A stretch of 64,000 nt of DNA from DASYPQ01 sp036006425. Its GTDB lineage: Bacteria > Planctomycetota > UBA1135 > GCA-002686595. Position numbers and translations under genes: made by a program. The stretch's first letter is position 1. The number at the start of each line of letters is the position of its first letter. The stretch is taken from positions 1-64,000 of the forward strand of contig DASYPQ010000014.1 of the NCBI GenBank assembly GCA_036006425.1, read 5' to 3'. The notes beneath the pieces were generated by a model that was not told where the DNA came from, made no database searches, and saw only the letters and a list, made by a program, of their open reading frames with translations. Below, piece by piece: positions 37,458-45,289 of this stretch.

Positions 37458-39179
37458 TCAAGGCTGCCAGACGACCCGCAGGCCGTTCGACACGTTGAAC
37501 GTGCTGCCCGGCGGATCGGGGCAGAACACGGGGTCCGGATCGCGGTAGTACACCTGCAGGAGGCGCGTCCCGAAGGCCGGGATCACGTCGCCGAGCGCGG
37601 CGGAGCGCGCGGAGATCGTGGGATCGAGGAACTCCGGAGCCGTGATCGTGCCGCCGGCGGCGTGCTTCACGTACAAGCGCTTCAGGTTGCCGTCGGTGCA
37701 GCGCAGGCCGTCTCCGAAGCTGACCGCGGCGATCTCCGCGTCGCCTTGGAGCACGATCGAGAGCGCCGTCGCGCGCTCGCCGGCCGACGTCACGACGAGC
37801 GTGTCGTTCGAGAGGCTCGGCGTGCCCGTCGAGGTGAGCTGCGCGCCGCCCGTCGAGGCCGAGTTCTCGCAGCCGTGGAACGGAGCTCCGGAGTTCCCGC
37901 ACGGGCAGGACGAGAACGCGCCGCTGCCGAAGCAGAAGCTCGTCACCGGGCCGCCGACGGCGGGCACGTCGCCCGCGCCGGTCATCACGCCCGGAGCGCC
38001 GATCTTCCACAGTCCGACCGTCAACGTGCCGCTCGTCGGCGCCGCGTCCGCGTCGAAGCGGAAGTTGTACTGCGAGCCCCAGCGGAGCGCGTTCGCGTGG
38101 TCGTTCTGCGCCTGCGTGTCGGTCGCCCACGTGAGGGAGTTCGTGCCCTGCGTCGCGATCCAGTCGAGACCCGAGAAGTTCACGTTCGCCGGACCGTCGC
38201 CGTCGTGGTAGGCCACGTCGTGGAATCCGATGTTCGTGACCGTGACGCCGGACGGGATCGGCACGCTGAAGGTGCCGGCGTTCCGGTCCGAGTTCATGTT
38301 GTAGATCGCGTACTCGTAGTGCCACTGCCCGCCGCCGAGGTCCGTCGCGCGGCTTCCGAGCACCATGAGTCCGTCGGCCGGGATCTGGAGATCGACGAGG
38401 TGCACCGCCGGGTCGATCACCGCCCACACGCGGATCGCGGGGTCCTCGCGGTGCGTCGAGCCGAGCAGCGCGAGGTTGAAGTTCGTCGGTCCGCCGGAGC
38501 AGGTCATCTCGCGCCACGAGGCGTTGTTGTTCTGGTTGCCGGCCGTGGCGTCGTCCTTCGTGACGTACTGGCACTCGCCGAAGAAGCGCGTCGTGTTGCC
38601 TCCGCCCGTCACCTCGAGATCGCTGACGGGGACCTCGCAGCGCCGGTAGACGCCGTCGCTGCCGTGCGCGGGATTCGCGGGCGGGTACGTGAACACGCCC
38701 GTCGCCGCGTTGACCTGCCAGTTCGGACCGAGCGCGTCCTGCCAGCCGTTGAGACCCGAGTCGTACGGGTCGGAGCAACCGACGCCGAGGTGCTGCCCGT
38801 CGCCGCCCGGCATGCAGGTGCAGCACGTGCTGCCCTGGAGCGACGCGAATCCGTGCTTCAGCCAGCTGAGGCCGAGCTGCTCGAACCGCCCCGCGCCGTT
38901 GACGATCTTGTAGCGGTACAGGTTCTGGCGGATGACCGGGTGGTCGTTCGTGTTGCCGATCCAGTTGACGACGCTCGTCCCCATGTTGCAGGACGTCGTC
39001 CCGAGTGCGATCGCGTCGATCCCGTTGAACGAGGCCGCGTTGAGCACGTCGGTGATCTCGCCGACGATGACGTCCGGGCCGATCGAGGCGCCGCAGCCCG
39101 GGCCTTGGGCTGCGACCGGAAGCGCGAGAACGAGCGGGAGGAGTGTCGTGGAAAGCAGTGTACGAGTCGGGATCTTCAT
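37458..39179 (-). CDS. large secreted protein with conserved 159-residue C-terminal domain
   Basis: 573 residues from the ATG at 39179 with a signal peptide (about 1-24). The middle is beta-rich and has many Asn and Cys (CCTCMPGG, CSDPYDSG), with no recognised catalytic motif. Residues 415-573 form a domain that aligns without gaps to the last 159 residues of the next gene upstream (39247-41907). The two tails are about two-thirds identical by eye. The Cys in CPC, GC and GLRC positions are shared. The tail is probably a sorting or surface-attachment domain peculiar to this lineage. The function of the body is unknown. Confidence 0.7.
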   Translation of the reverse strand: MKIPTRTLLSTTLLPLVLALPVAAQGPGCGASIGPDVIVGEITDVLNAASFNGIDAIALGTTSCNMGTSVVNWIGNTNDHPVIRQNLYRYKIVNGAGRFEQLGLSWLKHGFASLQGSTCCTCMPGGDGQHLGVGCSDPYDSGLNGWQDALGPNWQVNAATGVFTYPPANPAHGSDGVYRRCEVPVSDLEVTGGGNTTRFFGECQYVTKDDATAGNQNNNASWREMTCSGGPTNFNLALLGSTHREDPAIRVWAVIDPAVHLVDLQIPADGLMVLGSRATDLGGGQWHYEYAIYNMNSDRNAGTFSVPIPSGVTVTNIGFHDVAYHDGDGPANVNFSGLDWIATQGTNSLTWATDTQAQNDHANALRWGSQYNFRFDADAAPTSGTLTVGLWKIGAPGVMTGAGDVPAVGGPVTSFCFGSGAFSSCPCGNSGAPFHGCENSASTGGAQLTSTGTPSLSNDTLVVTSAGERATALSIVLQGDAEIAAVSFGDGLRCTDGNLKRLYVKHAAGGTITAPEFLDPTISARSAALGDVIPAFGTRLLQVYYRDPDPVFCPDPPGSTFNVSNGLRVVWQP

Positions 39180-39246
39180 GGATGGAGTGACTCTCGTCAT
39201 CGTTTTGGAACAGGGGGAGCGATGGACGTCCGGGGACGCCCGGGGA

Positions 39247-41907
39247 TCACGGTCCCCAGACGACCCGTAGGGCATTCGAGACGTTGAACGTGCCGCCTTG
39301 GGGAGGCGCGCAGAAGTTCGCGGTCGGGTCACGGTAGTAGACCTGGTAGATGCGCGTCGCGAGCGACGGGATCGTGTCGCCGAGCGCGGCCGAGCGGGCC
39401 GAGATCGACGGGTCGCCGCCCGTCGGCGCGGTGACCGATCCTCCGACGGCGTTCCTCGAGTAGAGACGCCGCAGGTTGCCTCCCGCGCAACGCAGTCCGT
39501 CGCCGAACGCGACTCCAGCGAGCTCGGCGTCGCCCTGCAGGAACAGCGAGAACGCGGTCGCGCGCTCGCCGTCGGACGTGAGGACGAGCGTGTCGGCCGC
39601 GAGGCTCGCCGTGCCCGTCGACGTGATCAGCGCGCCGCCGGTCGCCGCGGAGTTGTCGCATCCGCGCCCCGGTCCGCCCGAGTTGAAGCACGGGCAGAGC
39701 TGACCGGTGCCGTCGCCCGAGCAGAAGCTCTGGATCGCTCCGCAGCCCGGATCGACGATCTGGAAGTCGTCGACGCCGGCCTCGACGATCGAGCCCGTCC
39801 CCGCGTCCTCGGCGACGAAGCGGATCTTCATCTGCGGCGTCGGGATCATGAAGTCGGAGACGCGGAACTGGTGGAAGATCCATCCGCCCAGGACCTCGAG
39901 CCCGCTCGGGCCGACGGTCTCCACGTTGACCCACGTGTTGCCGTTGTTGTTCGAGAGGTCGACGCGGAAGACGTCGGCCATCGTGTGCAGGCTCGAGCTG
40001 ACCTCGCCGCTCGTCCAGCAGTTCGAGTACCAGCGCCAGTAGCGGATCACGGGGTTCGCCAGGGCCGAGACGTCGTAGGTCGGGGAGACGAGCGTCGTGT
40101 GCCCGCCGTCGACGTCCGCGGCGCTCGCCTGGCCGCCCGCGGCGCCTTGGCCGGTGACCCAGCACATCGTGCCGGCGCCGGGAGTGTGGTCGTCCGCGGG
40201 CGCCGCTTCAGTACCGTTCGGATCGACGCGGACCCACAGGCCGGCCGTGGCGTTGTCGCCCGCGGCGCCGGAAGTCCAGCCCGTGTTGTTCTGGAAGTCG
40301 TCGAACTGCGCGATGTTCAAGCCGACGCCGGACAGCGCCTGGTGGAATTCCGCGGGCGCGTCCTCGGGCTCGCTCCAGACGACGCCGTTCGACGACTGCG
40401 CGGAGAAGTAGTACCGCACGACCGAGCCGCACGAGGACGCCGGCAGGTTCGCCGCGTACGTGCCGCCGCCCTGCGGAACGAGGTCGACGGCGACCCATCC
40501 GCCGCCGTTGTCGTAGTGGAGCTTCGCTGTCCCCGGGACGAGTGTCCCGGGCGCGATCTCGCCGATCTGCACGCCGAGGGTCGCGCCGCTGGGGTCGATC
40601 GTCTCCGGATCCCCCGCGAGCGACGCGATCGTGAGCTGCGGCGTGCCGACCCACCACACGAACAGGCCCTTCTCGATGTCGCTGCCGATGATCACGCCGC
40701 TCTGGAAGTACGGATAGTTGTTCCAGAGGCTGTTGAACTGCGTGTCGTCGTCCTCGGGCCACGTGTCGAAGTACGCGACTTCCACGGGCGCCGTCGGCGT
40801 CCCCGGGTTCGAGGTGCTCTTGACCCGCAGTCCGCTGCGGTAGTTCGACTGATAGATCGTCGTGCCCTTCGTGTACTGGTTGTGGTCGATCGACGTGTTC
40901 CCGTTCGTGAACGTGGTCACGAAGCTCACCGCGAGCGGGTTGCTGATGTCGAAGACGCGCGTCTGGCACGTGATCCCGAAGTCCTGGTCGTCGAGCTCGT
41001 CGTCGAGATAGAGGTAGTGCATGTCCGACGACGGCCAGCACTGGTGGCAGTACCCCGCGTTCGCGTAGGCGACGAACTGCAGCGTCGTCGGCGCGGCCTT
41101 GTTCGTGACGTCGACGATGTGGAGACCCGTGGAGCTGAAGCCCTGGTTCAAGCCTCCGCAGACGAACGCGAGCTCCCGGCCGGCGGCCGGACCGGTCGTG
41201 AAGTTGAAGATCGACGCTTCGTGGCTGTAGCGGTCGTTCCAGCTCCCGACGCGCGGGGGATTCGCGGCGTTCGCGTTCAGGTTGTAGATGCGCAGTCCCT
41301 GGCTGACCGAGCCTCCGCCCGACCGGTACAGGTAGCCCGACGTCGGGTTGATCGCGAGCGTGTGCGTCGCGCTGTTGCCGTCGTCGTTGATCGTGTTGAC
41401 GAGGCTGACGACGCCGTTGTCGATGTTCGCGAGGTCGACGACCTGGACGCCGCCGCCACCTTCGCTGACGGAGTAGCTGTAGTGGGAGAACGTCCGCATG
41501 TCGCGCCACAGGCTCTGCGGCCCCGCGATCACGCCGACGATCACCGGATTGCCCGGTTGGGTGACCTCGACGAACGCCGTGCCGGTCGAGAGCCCGATGA
41601 TCGCGTACTCGCGGCCCGACGGGGACGTGTAGCCGAAGCAGCTGTTGCCGTTCCCGCCCGCCGGCACCCCCATGTCGGGCAGCGTGAGCCACGAGAGCAG
41701 CGTGACGTTGCTCTTCTGGAACCGCAGTCCCGGTCCCGTCACGAACAGGTTGCCGTTGCCGCCGATGCGCTCGGCGTTCCTCCAACCGTGGCCGGGATAC
41801 ATCGGCTTCCGGTCGAGCAGCATCGGATCGCCGTCGTGAGCGGGCGCGGCCGACGCGAGGAGGGAGAGGACGAACAGCGACGCCTGGAGGCGGCAGATCG
41901 AAAGCAT
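39247..41907 (-). CDS. choice-of-anchor B-like secreted protein with the same C-terminal domain
   Basis: 886 residues with a signal peptide (about 1-23). Residues about 60-430 contain LVIVD-type repeats (VVDLANIDNGVVSL, IVDVTNKAAPTTL, VFDISNPLAVSFV), as in the choice-of-anchor B family, probably a beta-propeller. A jelly-roll-like region follows (about 530-725) and then the 159-residue tail (728-886) shared with the downstream gene. This should be a cell-surface or extracellular protein. The downstream secreted protein begins 67 bases later on the same strand, so both are likely co-expressed. AGGAAA before the ATG is a weak ribosome binding site. Confidence 0.78.
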   Translation of the reverse strand: MLSICRLQASLFVLSLLASAAPAHDGDPMLLDRKPMYPGHGWRNAERIGGNGNLFVTGPGLRFQKSNVTLLSWLTLPDMGVPAGGNGNSCFGYTSPSGREYAIIGLSTGTAFVEVTQPGNPVIVGVIAGPQSLWRDMRTFSHYSYSVSEGGGGVQVVDLANIDNGVVSLVNTINDDGNSATHTLAINPTSGYLYRSGGGSVSQGLRIYNLNANAANPPRVGSWNDRYSHEASIFNFTTGPAAGRELAFVCGGLNQGFSSTGLHIVDVTNKAAPTTLQFVAYANAGYCHQCWPSSDMHYLYLDDELDDQDFGITCQTRVFDISNPLAVSFVTTFTNGNTSIDHNQYTKGTTIYQSNYRSGLRVKSTSNPGTPTAPVEVAYFDTWPEDDDTQFNSLWNNYPYFQSGVIIGSDIEKGLFVWWVGTPQLTIASLAGDPETIDPSGATLGVQIGEIAPGTLVPGTAKLHYDNGGGWVAVDLVPQGGGTYAANLPASSCGSVVRYYFSAQSSNGVVWSEPEDAPAEFHQALSGVGLNIAQFDDFQNNTGWTSGAAGDNATAGLWVRVDPNGTEAAPADDHTPGAGTMCWVTGQGAAGGQASAADVDGGHTTLVSPTYDVSALANPVIRYWRWYSNCWTSGEVSSSLHTMADVFRVDLSNNNGNTWVNVETVGPSGLEVLGGWIFHQFRVSDFMIPTPQMKIRFVAEDAGTGSIVEAGVDDFQIVDPGCGAIQSFCSGDGTGQLCPCFNSGGPGRGCDNSAATGGALITSTGTASLAADTLVLTSDGERATAFSLFLQGDAELAGVAFGDGLRCAGGNLRRLYSRNAVGGSVTAPTGGDPSISARSAALGDTIPSLATRIYQVYYRDPTANFCAPPQGGTFNVSNALRVVWGP

Positions 41908-41982
41908 GGAGGTTTCCTGGGGACGCGGAGGCTGCCTCCATTGTGCCGCCGAAATCCGCGTGCGACGCGAAAAAACGGCCGG

Positions 41983-42471
41983 CTAGCCCAGGCGGGCGCA
42001 GCACTGCTTGAACTTCTTGCCGCTCCCGCACGGGCAAGGGTCGTTGCGTCCGACCTTCGAGGCCTTGTGGACGAACGGCGGGTCCTTCTTCACGGGCGCG
42101 TGGTGCGCCGACGTCCCCGTCCGAACCATCTCCTCGAACTCCTCCGCGGTGCCCTCGAGCGCGTTCTTGATCTCGAAACTCTGCGTGACGACGGCGTTCT
42201 CCTCGAGGAACGCGACATAGGCGCGCAGGACCGGGACGACCTCGGGGCCGAGCGGGTCCTTGCGGCTGAAGCGCGCGGGCAGGAGGTGCCCGACGATCCC
42301 GTGCATGCCCTCGCCGTCGAGCAGGCGCGGTGCGACCCCGAGCTCCTCGTACGCGCAGGCGAGGAAGCGGTCGACGATCTTCTTCTGGCCGTCCCGCGCG
42401 AGCGCCAGCGCCTTCGACTGCGGGGAATCCAGGAAGGCCGCGGTCTCCAGCCGGATCTCGCGCTCGGGCAT
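41983..42471 (-). CDS. SEC-C motif protein (UPF0149/YecA-like)
   Basis: 162 residues from the ATG at 42471. The last 22 residues are a complete SEC-C zinc motif (DPCPCGSGKKFKQCC), also found at the end of SecA, where it binds metal and SecB or ribosomes. The first 130 residues are helical and carry no strong signature. It may act in protein export or quality control, but the substrate is unknown. TACACT lies seven bases before the ATG. The gene is divergent from trmL, and the two promoter boxes are only five bases apart. Confidence 0.75.
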   Translation of the reverse strand: MPEREIRLETAAFLDSPQSKALALARDGQKKIVDRFLACAYEELGVAPRLLDGEGMHGIVGHLLPARFSRKDPLGPEVVPVLRAYVAFLEENAVVTQSFEIKNALEGTAEEFEEMVRTGTSAHHAPVKKDPPFVHKASKVGRNDPCPCGSGKKFKQCCARLG

Positions 42472-42478
42472 GCCCCGC

Positions 42479-42484
42479 AGTGTA
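42479..42484 (-). promoter_or_regulatory. putative -10 box (TACACT), leaderless start
   Basis: On the minus strand TACACT is followed by seven bases and then the ATG at 42471, in a very short divergent region shared with trmL. Confidence 0.5.
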
Positions 42485-42489
42485 GCGGG

Positions 42490-42495
42490 TAGACT
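42490..42495 (+). promoter_or_regulatory. putative -10 box (TAGACT), leaderless start
   Basis: TAGACT is followed by seven bases and then the ATG at 42503. It lies five bases from the divergent TACACT box. Confidence 0.5.
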
Positions 42496-42502
42496 GGCGC
42501 CG

Positions 42503-43039
42503 ATGGAGATCGTGCTCGTCGCGCCGGAGATCCCGCACAACACCGGGTGCGCCGCGCGCCTCGCGGCGGCGCTCGGCCTGCGCCTGCACCTCGTCCAGCC
42601 GCTCGGGTTCTCGCTCGACGACCACTACCTCAAGCGCGCGGGACTCGACTACTGGCCGCTCGTCGAGCTCGTCGTCCACGCGTCCTGGGACGAGTTCGTG
42701 ACGAAGTCTTCACGGGGAGCGCGCCTCCGGCTCTTCACGGCGCGCGGCGGGACCTCGCTGTTCGAGACCGCGTTCGAGCGCGACGACGTCCTCGTGTTCG
42801 GCTCCGAGAGCCGCGGGCTGCCGCGGGAGCTCCTCGACGCCCGGCCGGACCGGCGCGTCTACGTCCCGATCCGCGAGGGGATCCGCAGCCTGAACCTCGC
42901 CAACGTCGTGTGCCTCGCCGCCTACACCGCGATGGTCCGCGCCGGGATCCCGTTGCCCGCGAACGACGGCGCGTACGCGCCGCACGCGCGCGCGACCGAG
43001 GACGTGCGGCCGGCGTCGCGCATCGCCAGCGATCGCTGA
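42503..43039 (+). CDS. trmL: tRNA (cytidine(34)-2'-O)-methyltransferase
   Basis: 178 residues, a SPOUT-fold methyltransferase of the TrmL type. The start MEIVLVAPEIPHNTGCAAR is the family signature (PEIPxNTGN region). The three knot motifs follow: FGSESRGLPREL (motif 2) and VYVPIREGIRSLNLANVVCLAAY (motif 3, with SLNLANVV). The enzyme methylates the 2'-OH at the wobble position of tRNA-Leu using SAM. It is the first gene of a run with the RlmD-like gene, a small Cys4 protein and YqgE. Confidence 0.92.
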   Translation: MEIVLVAPEIPHNTGCAARLAAALGLRLHLVQPLGFSLDDHYLKRAGLDYWPLVELVVHASWDEFVTKSSRGARLRLFTARGGTSLFETAFERDDVLVFGSESRGLPRELLDARPDRRVYVPIREGIRSLNLANVVCLAAYTAMVRAGIPLPANDGAYAPHARATEDVRPASRIASDR

Positions 43040-43046
43040 ACTTCGG

Positions 43047-44468
43047 ATGGCTGAGCTCGCACCGCGGAAGGCACGGAAGGGCGACGAGCTCCTCGTGCAG
43101 ATCGACAGCTTCGACGCGAAGGGGCGCGGCGTCGGCACGGCGCTCGACTGCCGCGTGCGCCTCCGCCACGCGATCCCGGGCGAGACCGTGCGCGCGCGCG
43201 TCCTGCGCCGGCGTCGGAACGAGATCGACGGAGTCGTGCTCGAGCGGATCGCGCCGAGCCCGCTCTCCGTGTCGCCGCCCTGCGAGCACTTCGGGAGCTG
43301 CGGAGGATGCAGCTTCCAGGACCTCGAGTACGCGGCGCAGCTCGACGGCAAGCGCCTGCTCGTCGAGACCGCGTTCGAGCGGATCGCCGGCGCCGTCGTC
43401 GAGCCCGTGCTCCCGGCACCGCGGACCTTCGCCTACCGCAACAAGATGGAGTTCGCCTTCGGCAGCCGCCGCTGGATCCATCCGAGCGAGCCGCCCGCCG
43501 CTCCGTCGGGCTTCGCGCTCGGGCTCCACGCGGCCTCGCTCTTCCACAAGGTGATCGACGTCCGCGGCTGCGCGATCCAGAGCCCCGCCGCGGACAGGAT
43601 CCTCGCCGCGGCGCGCGAGATCGCGATCGAGCAGGAGCTCGCGCCGTGGGACGTGTACGCGCACACCGGTCTCCTCCGCTACCTCGTCGTGCGCGTCGCG
43701 TCGACGACGGGGGAGACCCTCGTCGCGCTCGTGACCTCCGCGGACGCCCCCGAGGTCGTCGAGCGCTTCGCGCGCGCGCTGCTCGCGCGCGATCTCGGGA
43801 TCACGACGCTCGTCCACGGCGTCAATTCGCGCCCGGCGGACACCGCGATCACCGAGCGGGAGCGCGTCCTCTTCGGCCCGGGCTGGATCCGCGAGGAGCT
43901 CGGGGGCGTCGTCTTCGCGCTCTCGGCGTCCTCCTTCTTCCAGACGAACATCCTCGCGGCGGAGAAGCTCGTCGCGGTCGTGCGCGAAGCGGCGGAGCTC
44001 CGCGGAACCGAGGTCGTCTGGGACCTCTACTGCGGCACGGGGACGCTGGCGCTCTCGCTCGCGCGCTCGGCGCGGGAGGTCGTCGGCTTCGAGATCTCCG
44101 CGGCCGCCGTCGCCGACGCGCGCCGCAACGCGGAGCGGAACGGGATCGCGAACGCGCGCTTCCACCTCGGCGACGTGATCGACGGGATCGCGGCTGCCGG
44201 AAACGAGAGCGCGGGGAGCGAGGCCGCGCGCCCCGACGTCCTGCTCCTCGATCCGCCGCGGTCCGGGCTGCACCCGGCGCTCTTCCCGACGCTGCTCGCG
44301 CTCGGCGCTCCGCGCATCGTCTACGTCTCGTGCAACCCCTCCGCCGCGGCGCGCGACGTCGAGCACTTCCTCGCCGCGGGCTGGCGTCTCGGGCGCGTCC
44401 GGCCGATCGATCTGTTCCCGCACACGCCCCACGTCGAGTGCGTCCTCGGGCTCGCGCGCGATGGCTGA
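43047..44468 (+). CDS. RlmD/TrmA-family RNA (uracil-C5)-methyltransferase
   Basis: 473 residues. An N-terminal TRAM domain (about 5-65) is followed by a complete set of 4Fe-4S ligands as in RlmD: Cys79, Cys85 and Cys88 (CEHFGSCGGC) and Cys175 (GCAIQS). The catalytic SAM domain has DLYCGTGTLALSLAR, and the nucleophile Cys429 lies in VSCNPSAAARD. RlmD methylates U1939 of 23S rRNA at C5; related enzymes methylate other uridines, so the exact site is not certain. It starts seven bases after trmL and overlaps the next small gene by eight bases. Confidence 0.9.
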   Translation: MAELAPRKARKGDELLVQIDSFDAKGRGVGTALDCRVRLRHAIPGETVRARVLRRRRNEIDGVVLERIAPSPLSVSPPCEHFGSCGGCSFQDLEYAAQLDGKRLLVETAFERIAGAVVEPVLPAPRTFAYRNKMEFAFGSRRWIHPSEPPAAPSGFALGLHAASLFHKVIDVRGCAIQSPAADRILAAAREIAIEQELAPWDVYAHTGLLRYLVVRVASTTGETLVALVTSADAPEVVERFARALLARDLGITTLVHGVNSRPADTAITERERVLFGPGWIREELGGVVFALSASSFFQTNILAAEKLVAVVREAAELRGTEVVWDLYCGTGTLALSLARSAREVVGFEISAAAVADARRNAERNGIANARFHLGDVIDGIAAAGNESAGSEAARPDVLLLDPPRSGLHPALFPTLLALGAPRIVYVSCNPSAAARDVEHFLAAGWRLGRVRPIDLFPHTPHVECVLGLARDG

Positions 44469-44652
44469 GCCGCAGCGGAAACCGCGTCCGCCCGCGCCGC
44501 GCGAGAGCCTCTGCCCGCGCTGCCGCCACGTGAAGGCGGTCGTCTCGGAACGCGGGTCGACGTTCCTCCTCTGCCGGCTCGCGAGCACGGACCCGCGCTA
44601 TCCGAAATACCCTCCGCAGCCCGTGGTTTCCTGCGCCGGATTCACAAGCTAG
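44461..44652 (+). CDS. small Cys4 (zinc-ribbon-like) protein
   Basis: 63 residues. Four Cys at 18, 21, 38 and 58 (CPRC, LLC, SC) suggest a zinc-binding treble-clef or ribbon fold. The RYPKYPPQP segment resembles a conserved motif of short uncharacterised proteins in Planctomycetota and Myxococcota. The ATG lies inside the end of the RlmD-like gene with an overlap of eight bases, indicating translational coupling. Its stop TAG is the first part of a TAGGTT box that serves the next gene. Function is unknown. Confidence 0.75.
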   Translation: MAEPQRKPRPPAPRESLCPRCRHVKAVVSERGSTFLLCRLASTDPRYPKYPPQPVVSCAGFTS

Positions 44653-44655
44653 GTT
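44650..44655 (+). promoter_or_regulatory. putative -10 box (TAGGTT), leaderless start
   Basis: TAGGTT begins with the stop codon of the small Cys4 gene and is followed by six bases and the ATG at 44662. There is no ribosome binding site. Confidence 0.45.
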
Positions 44656-44661
44656 CTGGCA

Positions 44662-45231
44662 ATGGACCGTCTCGTCACCGAGCCCGGGAGCGTGCTCGCC
44701 GCGGCTCCCGACATGCTCGATCCGAACTTCATGCACAGCGTCGTGCTCGTGTGCCGCCACTCGGACGAAGGCGCGTACGGCTTCGTCATCAACCGGCCCG
44801 CGTCGGTGACGCTCGACGTCCTCGCGCCCGATCATCCCGTCCTCGGGAAACGCCCGCTGCCGGTCTTCGCCGGGGGACCGGTCGGTCTCGACACGCTGCA
44901 GTTTCTCCATCGCGCCGGCGCGGCGATCCCGGGAGGCATCGAGGTCGGGACCGGCCTCTTCCTCGGCGGCGACGTCGACGCGCTCGGCCGCTACCTCGAC
45001 GCCCAGGGCGAGCGCGCCGCGAACTCCGTGCGCCTGCTCGTCGGGTATTCGGGCTGGGGCGCCGGGCAGCTCGAGGGCGAGCTCGCGGCCGGAGCGTGGT
45101 TGCCGGCGGCGCTCGAGAACGACTGGGTGTTCGGGGAGGGGACGCAGGCCGTGTGGCGGAGCGTCCTGCGCTCGCTCGGCGGCGACGTGTCGGGGCTCGC
45201 CGACCTGCCGCCCGATCCCAGCTGGAACTGA
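44662..45231 (+). CDS. YqgE/AlgH family protein
   Basis: 189 residues, the normal length for the family. The hallmarks are present: GSVLAAAPDMLDPNFMHSVVLVCRHSDEGAYGFVINRP at the start, GGPVGLDTLQFLH in the middle and GYSGWGAGQLEGEL near residue 130. The role is unknown; an AlgH homologue influences alginate synthesis in Pseudomonas. TAGGTT before the ATG suggests a leaderless transcript in addition to any read-through from trmL. Confidence 0.92.
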   Translation: MDRLVTEPGSVLAAAPDMLDPNFMHSVVLVCRHSDEGAYGFVINRPASVTLDVLAPDHPVLGKRPLPVFAGGPVGLDTLQFLHRAGAAIPGGIEVGTGLFLGGDVDALGRYLDAQGERAANSVRLLVGYSGWGAGQLEGELAAGAWLPAALENDWVFGEGTQAVWRSVLRSLGGDVSGLADLPPDPSWN

Positions 45232-45277
45232 ACAGAACATCCGCGGAGTTCGCCGCGCTCTGCGCATGGGAGTTGCG

Positions 45278-45283
45278 TAGGCT
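45278..45283 (+). promoter_or_regulatory. putative -10 box (TAGGCT), leaderless start
   Basis: TAGGCT is followed by six bases and then the GTG at 45290, with no ribosome binding site. Confidence 0.5.
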
Positions 45284-45289
45284 GCGCGC

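Noticed and set aside
41970..41992. GC-rich dyad followed by six T (minus strand) after the SEC-C gene
   Set aside because: The dyad GGCTAGCC cannot form a proper loop, so the terminator is too weak to call.
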